From assembly GCA_029778235.1 (NCBI GenBank), contig JAKOQS010000236.1, positions 1 through 39,191 of the forward strand: 39,191 nucleotides of DNA. The letters run 5' to 3'. The first letter of the stretch is position 1; each line of letters opens with the position of its first letter. Below are positions 33,424 to 39,191 of the stretch, piece by piece. The notes under the pieces were generated by a model. The model worked only from the letters and a program-made list of their open reading frames with translations. It searched no databases and had not been told where the DNA came from. The DNA comes from Chloroflexota bacterium. Lineage in GTDB: Bacteria; Chloroflexota; Limnocylindria; Limnocylindrales; CSP1-4. The position numbers and the translations under genes are program-made.

Positions 33424-34751
33424 CGTTGGATCTCGCCGCTGCAGGTGGCGATCTGCACCTTCGTGCCGACGCGGAGGGCCAAGCTCTGACCAGGCTTGAC
33501 AGCACGAATCGACTGGTCGGGAAGGAATGCCGTCCACTGGTCGGCGGTCAGGTTGCAGAGACCCCAGGTCGTCGGATCCGTCGGGTTCTGTCGGACCTCG
33601 GCAATCGGCCTTGTGAAGTCTGGATCAACTCCCGGATCGACGTGATGGGCAAAGAGCTTGGAGTCGTGATTCAGCACGACTTCCCGCGGTTCGCCACGAT
33701 CCGTGAGCAGAATGCGGAACGGAGCTGGGATAGGCGAACGGCAGCGCCAACATGGGCCCAAGGCACCGCCGGGGGTGAGCCGAGACTCCTCGAAGAAGTT
33801 CTGGGCGCCGCAGCGGCAGTAGCAGACTGCGTCTCGGAGGCGACCCATCGCCGAACGCCACGTGGTCTCACGGACACGGCCATGCTCCGGGTCCGCGATT
33901 CCGTTGGTGAATGACCTGGTGAACAGATCCCTAAGGAACTGCGGATACAGGGCCCAGTAGATGAGCGCGTTGTCCTGGTATCCGGGCTCGGGTGCGTTCG
34001 ATCGGTCCGACGGATCGAAGATGAACAGCGGCTGCGTCCCGTACAGGTGCTGCATCGCGGCGGCGTCGAAGCATCGGATCGTAGCCTCCCGTCGCCCGTC
34101 GAGTGGGTGGTGGTTGATGAGCATCAGGAATAGGAGGACGGCGAGCGAGTAGAGGTCCGTCTGCGTAGACGGCTTCGCGTCGCCGCGGACCACCTCCGGC
34201 GCCATGAACTTCGCCGTTCCGAGAACGCCGGCGCCGCCTGACTTGTTCGGCGCGACGTTGTCGTTGTCGCAGATCAGGACGTCCCCCGTCGACGAATCGA
34301 AGAAGACGTTGCCCCACGAGATGTCGCGGTAGCACAGACCGCGTGCGTGCAGCTGAAGGAACCCGTCTGCCAGGTAGGTGCCGGCAGTCGAGAGGCTCAG
34401 GAACGTGGGCACGACTCGACGTGCGAGGAGATCCGTGATGCCTTTGTACCGACCGTCGCGCAGAGCCATCAGGTAGCCGAACCCGGGCCGATTCTTGAAC
34501 TCGACGAGGTCCAGCGGCCACAGGAAGCGGCCATTTGGCGGCCCGGTCTCGACCAAGGCCCTCAGCGCCTCACGCTGCTCAGGTGTCGCAAGCTGAGGGT
34601 AGTACCACTTGAGGGCAAGACCGTCTCCATCGACGTCCACGGCATACACCTCGCCCTGGCCCCCCGAGCCAATGAGGCGTCTCACCTTGCAGGCTCTTCG
34701 ACTGCCGAGTGCGGTGCCTACCTCATTGGCTGCAAGCCGTCCGGACGTCAC
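33420..34751 (-). CDS. Ser/Thr protein kinase with C-terminal zinc ribbon (TerY-P type)
   Basis: A 443-residue soluble Hanks-type kinase. Glycine loop GSGGQGEVY (28-36), catalytic Lys48 (LALKWYY), catalytic loop YRDISWGN (D143, N148) and MAPEVV (183-188) are all present. The DFG motif is changed to DND (162-164), an unusual site. After the kinase domain is a zinc ribbon (CRCGAQNF ... CWRCRSP), and then a beta-rich tail with EVVLNHDSKLFAHHVDPG. This arrangement matches kinases of TerY triads. The GTG start overlaps the phosphatase stop (GTGA), so kinase and phosphatase are coupled. It probably phosphorylates partners in this operon, with the PP2C enzyme reversing it; targets are unknown. Confidence 0.88.
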   Translation of the reverse strand: MTSGRLAANEVGTALGSRRACKVRRLIGSGGQGEVYAVDVDGDGLALKWYYPQLATPEQREALRALVETGPPNGRFLWPLDLVEFKNRPGFGYLMALRDGRYKGITDLLARRVVPTFLSLSTAGTYLADGFLQLHARGLCYRDISWGNVFFDSSTGDVLICDNDNVAPNKSGGAGVLGTAKFMAPEVVRGDAKPSTQTDLYSLAVLLFLMLINHHPLDGRREATIRCFDAAAMQHLYGTQPLFIFDPSDRSNAPEPGYQDNALIYWALYPQFLRDLFTRSFTNGIADPEHGRVRETTWRSAMGRLRDAVCYCRCGAQNFFEESRLTPGGALGPCWRCRSPIPAPFRILLTDRGEPREVVLNHDSKLFAHHVDPGVDPDFTRPIAEVRQNPTDPTTWGLCNLTADQWTAFLPDQSIRAVKPGQSLALRVGTKVQIATCSGEIQR

Positions 34752-35770
34752 GGGTCCGTCACCTCCGCTCGGGGCAGCGGGTCCGGGGCAGCTGTGCTCG
34801 AGGATGCCGGCTGCTCGTCCGCCATCTCGGCGTGGACGACCGAACCGGCAGCACTGGTGACCCTGCCTAACGCGCTACGTCGGCATGCGACCGCAAGCGA
34901 GATGTCGTCGCCACTCCCCTCGTCGCTCATGCGCCGGAGCCACCTTCCAAGTTGCGGGCGAATGGCTGCCAGCCCGTGCGATGCGATGGTGGGCACCAGA
35001 TCCGTCCCGAACTTGAGAAAGCCCGCCTCGTCGGCGAACGAGTTGGACAGGCCGTCCGACGACACCAGGATCAGCGCTGCGTCGTTCCGCATGAATGCGA
35101 CGCGGAAGTGGCGCCATGCCTCCGGGGTGCAAAGCGACGTCGTTTCGTTCGCGATGAGTCGGTCATCCCTTGGCAGCGGTCGCTCCACGCATCCGTCTGC
35201 GGACAACGTGACGATGTCGCCGTCGCCGATCTGCCACACGACGAGGAATGACTCCGTCGCGACCACCCCGAGAAGCGTCGAACCGTACGCGAGGTACGGG
35301 TTCTGCTCGACTGCCGTGCGAGCCGGATGACCGTCCTTCTCGGCGACCGTGCCGAGCTCGGGGTCGGACAAAGGTCGTAGAGCCAAGTCTTCGTCGACCC
35401 GCTGGCGCCATCCACGCACGAGGCGAGTCGGCACGTCCGTCTCCAAGCGTGCTTTTACGAGCGAAAGGGAGGTCCCGCGCGACTCCGCGTCGAGGAACTC
35501 GCGAGCCAGCTCTAGTCCGACGTCCACAGCCAGCCGGGCGCCAGCGTCGCTCCGGAAGCACTTCGCGCTTCCATGGCCGTCCGCGACGGCAATCGCGACT
35601 CTCGGGCCCTTGCCGGATCGCGGGAGGCAGCCGTACGCGTCCTGGTTCTGGATCCCAGCGCGGCGATGAGAAGCTCCGACGACAGTCGTTCCGATCACTG
35701 ACCACGACTCCGGCAGGGCGCGACGCTTGATCCGCATGATTCGCCTGCGAGGGAAGATCGACAGGCGCAC
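34748..35770 (-). CDS. PP2C-type Ser/Thr phosphatase (TerY-P type)
   Basis: A 340-residue PPM-family phosphatase. Metal-binding residues are visible in NQDAYG (D44), VADGHG (D64), SSDGLSNSF and GSGDDISLAV, with GSTLLGVV and GDGDIVTLS between them. The C-terminal ~45 residues are an unstructured Ala/Pro-rich tail. The GTG start (35770) has AGGGGA about 7 nt upstream, 12 nt after the VWA stop. An ATG 12 codons later (MRIKRRAL) is also possible. It should oppose the kinase encoded next, as in TerY triads and other kinase/PP2C switches. Its substrates are not known. Confidence 0.9.
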   Translation of the reverse strand: MRLSIFPRRRIMRIKRRALPESWSVIGTTVVGASHRRAGIQNQDAYGCLPRSGKGPRVAIAVADGHGSAKCFRSDAGARLAVDVGLELAREFLDAESRGTSLSLVKARLETDVPTRLVRGWRQRVDEDLALRPLSDPELGTVAEKDGHPARTAVEQNPYLAYGSTLLGVVATESFLVVWQIGDGDIVTLSADGCVERPLPRDDRLIANETTSLCTPEAWRHFRVAFMRNDAALILVSSDGLSNSFADEAGFLKFGTDLVPTIASHGLAAIRPQLGRWLRRMSDEGSGDDISLAVACRRSALGRVTSAAGSVVHAEMADEQPASSSTAAPDPLPRAEVTDP

Positions 35771-35782
35771 GCCCCGTCCCCT

Positions 35783-36508
35783 CTACCAGACGTCTGTCGC
35801 AGGATCCGCACTCGGGGGCTGAGGAATCGGGACGACTGGCGCAGCAGGCGCCTGGCCCGACCCATCAGACTCGGTTGCGGGTGCCGACGCCGACTTGACG
35901 ACGGCCGTGGACGCCCATCTGATGAAGTCGACTAGGCTCGCCGCGTTCTTGGCCTCAAGAGGCCGCAATTCCGTGTTCGCGCCCATGAACCGGGTCAGCA
36001 CATCGGTGTCGGCATCGCGCCCGATGGCGATCGCGATGCGGACGGCCTTCGCTCCCCAGGGCTCGGCCATGAGTGCGGCGAGGCCGGAGTTGAAGTCGTC
36101 GGTCGGTTGACCGTCGCTGACAAGCACGAGGACGGGCGGCAACGCCCGCGCCGCCATCGGTGGCATCTTGAGTTGCTCCGAGACCAGCGTGAGCGCTTGT
36201 CCCATGTCGGTCACACCCCCGGCCGAGACGTCCGACCACCGGAACTGGTCGACAGGAGTCGGCGACCCGACATGCCACCGCGCTCCACTCGCGAAGGTGA
36301 CGACGCGAACCAAGAGTTGTGCGTTGGGGTTCCCTCTCGCGACGCTCTGCATTTCCGGGAGCGACTCGCTGATCGCGAAGTTCAGCTGCTGGATCTTCTC
36401 CCCGCCCATGGAGCCAGATGTGTCGAGGATCCAGATGAAGTGCAGGGGTCGACTCGCGATCGGACCGCCTGGAAGAGCGCTCATGCCCCCGGTTCCTCCC
36501 TCAGTCAT
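35783..36508 (-). CDS. TerY-like von Willebrand factor A (VWA) protein
   Basis: A 241-residue cytoplasmic VWA protein. The MIDAS metal site is complete: DTSGS (D29, S31, S33), the Thr in GGVTDMGQAL, and SDGQPTDDF. The general pattern (LHFIWILDTSGSM, LVLVSDGQPTDD, AIGRDADTDVLTRFMG, SLVDFIRWAS) follows TerY. The usual C-terminal TerY-C metal domain is missing, replaced by a Pro/Ala-rich tail, and that domain is encoded at the distal end of the same operon. It is the first gene. The ATG at 36508 lacks a strong ribosome site; an ATG at 36484 (MSALPGG) is preceded by AGGGAGG and could be the real start. Confidence 0.85.
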   Translation of the reverse strand: MTEGGTGGMSALPGGPIASRPLHFIWILDTSGSMGGEKIQQLNFAISESLPEMQSVARGNPNAQLLVRVVTFASGARWHVGSPTPVDQFRWSDVSAGGVTDMGQALTLVSEQLKMPPMAARALPPVLVLVSDGQPTDDFNSGLAALMAEPWGAKAVRIAIAIGRDADTDVLTRFMGANTELRPLEAKNAASLVDFIRWASTAVVKSASAPATESDGSGQAPAAPVVPIPQPPSADPATDVW

Positions 36509-36632
36509 CCCGGTTGGCGACGGACTGGCGCAGGTCCGTCGAATCTGCCGTCACCATACACAGCGACTCGACGTTCCTCCAGCCGGATTCGTCACTGATC
36601 TCACCCGGGAGCGTGAAGGTCATCTGTGCCAT
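36501..36632 (-). CDS. Possible small ORF upstream of the VWA gene, doubtful
   Basis: A 43-residue frame beginning MAQMTFTLPGEISDESGWRN and ending RQSVANRDD overlaps the VWA start by 8 nt, as coupled genes do. Its composition is less Arg-rich than a shadow frame. Nothing in it matches a known family, and no good ribosome site precedes it. It may be a leader peptide, a broken gene end, or chance. Confidence 0.25.
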   Translation of the reverse strand: MAQMTFTLPGEISDESGWRNVESLCMVTADSTDLRQSVANRDD

Positions 36633-36816
36633 CTTCGCCGTCGCGCGCACCGCGGGCGCCCTGCAGGGAGGCGCTCGCGAAGCGGCGGACAGTCTGGACA
36701 TATGGGCCGTTCGGCCCTGTGTCACCGGACCATCAGCGGTCATTAAGGTTGGCACTGCTCTCGGTGAGTTGGTGCGGCGCGCAGTCTTGTGGCGAACCGA
36801 CATGAGGGTGAGCACG
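36509..36816. promoter_or_regulatory. Divergent intergenic region between the TerY-type operon and the DUF4236 gene
   Basis: 308 nt between two outward-facing genes. It holds the doubtful small ORF and a 14-nt inverted repeat (GGGCCGTTCGGCCC at 36704-36717), which could be an operator. A minus-strand TATGGT about 40-50 nt before the VWA start is a possible -10. No clear -35 elements are seen. Confidence 0.4.
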
Positions 36817-37122
36817 ATGGGCTGGCGGTTCTTCCGCCGATTGAGAATCGCCCCTGGCGTCACGCTGAACATGTCGCGCTCGGGGCCGAGTGTGTCCGTC
36901 GGGCCTCGTGGCGCCAAGACGACCTTCAGCCCCCGGGGCGTCAGGCGCACCCTCGGCCTTCCCGGAACGGGCGTTTCGTACAGCGACTTCCAGCCGTGGC
37001 GGAAGCGAACGGGGGCGGCCCGATCGGCACCTGCCGACAACTCCGGATGTCCCGGATGCGGGAAGGTGTTGGGATCGCGGTGGCTCTACTGTCCCGCGTG
37101 CGGCACCAAGCACCAGACCTGA
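36817..37122 (+). CDS. DUF4236 domain protein with C-terminal zinc ribbon
   Basis: A 101-residue protein. The first ~55 residues match the small DUF4236 domain (MGWRFFRRLRIAPGVTLN, SRSGPSVSVGPRGA, RRTLGLPGTGVSYS). After a linker comes a zinc ribbon, CPGCGKV ... CPACGTK. DUF4236 is of unknown function and is common in mobile and accessory regions. The ATG at 36817 is preceded by GAGGG at 7 nt, and was chosen over ATG 36802. It diverges from the TerY-type operon and shares its lower GC, so it may belong to the same island. Membership in the system is uncertain. Confidence 0.8.
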   Translation: MGWRFFRRLRIAPGVTLNMSRSGPSVSVGPRGAKTTFSPRGVRRTLGLPGTGVSYSDFQPWRKRTGAARSAPADNSGCPGCGKVLGSRWLYCPACGTKHQT

Positions 37123-37169
37123 CCTCGGGGATTCGGGAGGTAGCCCCGGACTGATCCCCGTTCCGTTCT

Positions 37170-38330
37170 TCAGCAGATCCGGGGCAGCTGCTCCCCGATG
37201 AGCATGTCCACGATCCGCTCCGAGCCGACGAGGGTCCGGATCGTCACCATCCCCGGATGATCCGCGACCGCACGCCCGATGAGGGCGGCCTCGGCGCCCG
37301 CTGGCACGGACCGCATCGCCGCGAGCGCGGCCTCCTCGGTGCCCGCCGGGACGATCGCGACGCAGACGCCTTCGTTCGCAACGTGGAACGGGTCGAAGCC
37401 GAGCATCTCGCACGCGGCCCGGACCGGCCCGGGGATCGGGATGGCGGGCTCGTCGAGCACGACGCCGACGCCGGACGACGCCGCGATCTCGTTGAGCGCG
37501 GAGGCGAGGCCGCCGCGCGTCGGGTCGCGCAGGACGTGGACGTCCGGGACCGCCGCGACGAGCGCCGCGACGAGCCCGTTGAGCGGCCGCGTGTCCGACG
37601 CGATCTCCACCTCGAACTCGAGGCCCTCGCGGACGCTCATGATCGCGACCCCGTGGAGCCCGATCGGCCCCGACAGGATGACCGCATCGCCGACCGTCGC
37701 CCGGTCCGCGGAAGGCGCGACCCCGTCGGGCACGAGGCCCACGCCGGCCGTGTTCACGAAGAGCCGGTCTGCCGCCCCGCGGCCGACGACCTTCGTGTCG
37801 CCCGTCACGATCCGGACGCCGGCGGCCTGTGCGGCGCGCGCGGCCGATGCCGTGATCCTGCGCAGCTCCTCCAGCGGGAGCCCCTCCTCGACGACGTACG
37901 CGAGCGAGATCGCGACGGGGACCGCGCCCATCATCGCGAGGTCGTTCACGGTGCCGTTGACCGCGAGCTCGCCGATGTCGCCGCCGGGGAACTCGATGGG
38001 GCTCACCACGTACGAGTCGGTCGTGAACGCGAGCCGCGAGCCCGCGATCTCCACCACGGCTGCGTCGTTGAAGACGCCGCCGGGGCTCGCGGCACCAAGG
38101 GCCGGGACCACGACGTCGCGAAGCAGGTTCGCGGAGAGGCGCCCACCCGACCCGTGGCCGAGGATGACGCGCTCGGTCTCCGGGATCGGGGCGGCGCAGG
38201 TGGGATCGAAGGGGTCGATCGTCGCGCGCCCGGGCTCGCCGCCGCCGACGGGCGCCGGATCGGCTGGATCGACGGGGTCAACCGGGACGACGGGGCCGAC
38301 GCGGCCGGGGACGAGCCTCTCGTCCGTCAT
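37170..38330 (-). CDS. hypE: Hydrogenase maturation protein HypE
   Basis: HypE makes the thiocyanate that becomes a cyanide ligand of the [NiFe] centre, acting with HypF. The protein has 386 residues, longer than the usual ~340, due to an N-terminal Asp/Pro-rich segment (about 14-45). The core begins [18 protein letters not shown] and contains [19 protein letters not shown] and [11 protein letters not shown]; the C-terminus ends GEQLPRIC, with the essential terminal Cys that receives the carbamoyl group. The ATG overlaps the hypD stop as ATGA, so the pair is coupled. It implies a [NiFe]-hydrogenase in this organism, outside the window. Confidence 0.96.
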   Translation of the reverse strand: MTDERLVPGRVGPVVPVDPVDPADPAPVGGGEPGRATIDPFDPTCAAPIPETERVILGHGSGGRLSANLLRDVVVPALGAASPGGVFNDAAVVEIAGSRLAFTTDSYVVSPIEFPGGDIGELAVNGTVNDLAMMGAVPVAISLAYVVEEGLPLEELRRITASAARAAQAAGVRIVTGDTKVVGRGAADRLFVNTAGVGLVPDGVAPSADRATVGDAVILSGPIGLHGVAIMSVREGLEFEVEIASDTRPLNGLVAALVAAVPDVHVLRDPTRGGLASALNEIAASSGVGVVLDEPAIPIPGPVRAACEMLGFDPFHVANEGVCVAIVPAGTEEAALAAMRSVPAGAEAALIGRAVADHPGMVTIRTLVGSERIVDMLIGEQLPRIC

Positions 38331-39191
38331 CGGAGCGCCTCCGGCGCGACCATCGGGAGCGGCCGCGCCTCGACGCCGAGCCCGCGCCCGGCGGAGTAGA
38401 AGGCGGCACACGTCCCCTCGGAGCTGACCATCGGCGCCCCGAGCGGCTTCTGCGGCGTGCACAGGTGCCCGTAGGCCGTGCACTCGAGCGGCGTCTTCTC
38501 GCCCGTGAGGATCGCGCCGGCGATGCACGCCGGGTGCTCGCGCGTGTGGATCCCCTGCACGTCGAACTTCAGCTCGGCGTCGTACCGGGCGAACGCCGGC
38601 TTGAGGTGGTACCCGGATTCCGGGATCTCGCCGACGCCTCGCCAGGTCCGCTCGCCGATCTCGAAGACCCGGAAGATCTGCTCCTGGGCGAGTGCGTTGC
38701 CCTCGCGCCGGACGGCTCGCGCGTACTGGTTCTCGACCTCGGCGCGTCCCTCCTCGAGCTGCTCGATCGCCATGAGGATCCCCTCCAGGAGGTCGAGCGG
38801 CTCGAAGCCCGTGACGACGATCGGGACCTTGTACCGCGCCGCGATCGGCTCGTACTCCGTCCAGCCCATGACGGCGCACACGTGGCCGGCCGCGAGGAAC
38901 GCCTGGACCTGGTTCTTCGGCGACGAGAGGAGGGCCTCCATCGCCGGCGGCACCAGGACGTGGCTCACGAGGACGCTGAAGTTGTCGATCCCCAGCTGCG
39001 AGGCCTGCCAGACCGCCATGGCGTTCGCCGGGGCGGTGGTCTCGAAGCCGACCGCGAAGAAGACGACCTGGCGGTCCGGGTTCGCGATCGCGACCTTGAG
39101 CGCGTCGAGCGGGGAGTAGACGATCCGGACGTCTGCCCCGCGGGCCTTGAGGCTGAGCAGGTCGGTCGTGGAGCCCGGCACCCGGAGCATG
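38327..39191 (-). CDS. hypD: Hydrogenase maturation protein HypD, 5' part cut by window edge
   Basis: HypD is the Fe-S scaffold that, with HypC, carries the Fe(CN)2CO unit of [NiFe]-hydrogenases. The visible 288 residues include [26 protein letters not shown], the [12 protein letters not shown] segment, [13 protein letters not shown] and the C-terminal cluster-binding Cys region ([35 protein letters not shown]). The frame continues past the right edge of the window, so the start is missing and the N-terminal Cys motif cannot be checked. It is translationally coupled to hypE by an ATGA overlap. Confidence 0.95.
   Translation of the reverse strand, partial: MLRVPGSTTDLLSLKARGADVRIVYSPLDALKVAIANPDRQVVFFAVGFETTAPANAMAVWQASQLGIDNFSVLVSHVLVPPAMEALLSSPKNQVQAFLAAGHVCAVMGWTEYEPIAARYKVPIVVTGFEPLDLLEGILMAIEQLEEGRAEVENQYARAVRREGNALAQEQIFRVFEIGERTWRGVGEIPESGYHLKPAFARYDAELKFDVQGIHTREHPACIAGAILTGEKTPLECTAYGHLCTPQKPLGAPMVSSEGTCAAFYSAGRGLGVEARPLPMVAPEALR

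Larger units (their letters stand above)
30162..36508 (-). other. Seven-gene TerY-phosphorylation-triad-like operon with membrane components
   Basis: In transcription order: VWA (TerY-like), PP2C phosphatase, Ser/Thr kinase with zinc ribbon, unknown helical protein, two-TM coiled-coil membrane protein, MotB-like one-TM protein, and TerY-C metal-binding protein. Four consecutive junctions overlap (GTGA, TTGA, TGATG, TAATG) and the other two gaps are 12 nt and 84 nt at most, so it is one transcript. VWA, kinase and phosphatase form the TerY-P triad known from ter gene neighbourhoods and reported (from memory) as antiviral. The membrane pair and the split TerY-C gene are extra. GC is visibly lower than the flanks, for example 35/60 at 32161-32220 against 45/60 at 8101-8160. 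Defence function is an inference. Confidence 0.7.

Noticed and set aside
36514..36816. Longer N-terminus for the DUF4236 protein
   Set aside because: The added ~100 residues have no family pattern and lie upstream of a good ribosome site at 36805-36809. They also overlap the regulatory gap.
1..39191. CRISPR array, rRNA, insertion sequence or prophage genes
   Set aside because: No regularly spaced repeats, transposase, integrase or structural phage proteins are visible in any frame.

Overview
The window is a GC-rich, gene-dense bacterial chromosome segment with no rRNA or tRNA gene that I can find. The gene mix suggests a high-GC Chloroflexota bacterium (Limnocylindria/Ellin6529-like): MreBC, a UPF0182 membrane protein, a GuaB3-type IMP dehydrogenase relative, a DarA/PstA-type c-di-AMP receptor, large FlgD-like-repeat surface proteins and frequent leaderless starts. 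Actinomycetota is the main alternative. The lineage is inference. Most genes lie on the minus strand.

Region 1 (1-9.6 kb) concerns the envelope and cell shape: a partial polyprenol-phosphate-type glycosyltransferase, two large secreted proteins with FlgD-like repeats (one with a GH18 domain, one with a putative caspase-like His/Cys domain), then mreC and mreB. MreB appears to lack a normal start codon. A small lipoprotein with four FRAxER repeats diverges from mreB. Region 2 (9.7-19.5 kb) holds a fasciclin protein, RadC, a zinc-ribbon membrane protein coupled to a CPBP protease, a UPF0182 protein coupled to an unknown membrane protein, and two poorly characterised soluble proteins.

Region 3 (19.6-29.9 kb) is housekeeping and nucleotide metabolism: guaA, ppk2, a YdeI/OmdA protein, a truncated haemoglobin, a PLP decarboxylase, a guaB3-type gene, a NUDIX hydrolase, a c-di-AMP receptor, a GAF-degenerate-GGDEF protein and tmk.

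Region 4 (about 30.1-37.1 kb) is an accessory island of lower GC. Seven tightly coupled minus-strand genes encode a TerY-like VWA protein, a PP2C phosphatase, a Ser/Thr kinase with a zinc ribbon, an unknown helical protein, a two-TM coiled-coil membrane protein, a MotB/ZorB-like one-TM protein with an Asp in its membrane helix, and a stand-alone TerY-C metal-binding protein. It looks like a TerY-phosphorylation triad (a known defence or stress module) extended by a membrane complex, and is the best candidate here for an undescribed system. A small DUF4236/zinc-ribbon gene diverges from it. Region 5 (37.2 kb to the end) is hypE and partial hypD, for [NiFe]-hydrogenase maturation.

A recurring regulatory feature is a -10-like TANACT/TATGCT hexamer 6-8 nt before the start codon of six genes, which predicts leaderless mRNAs. 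Start/stop overlaps (GTGA, ATGA, TTGA, TAATG) mark translational coupling in several operons.
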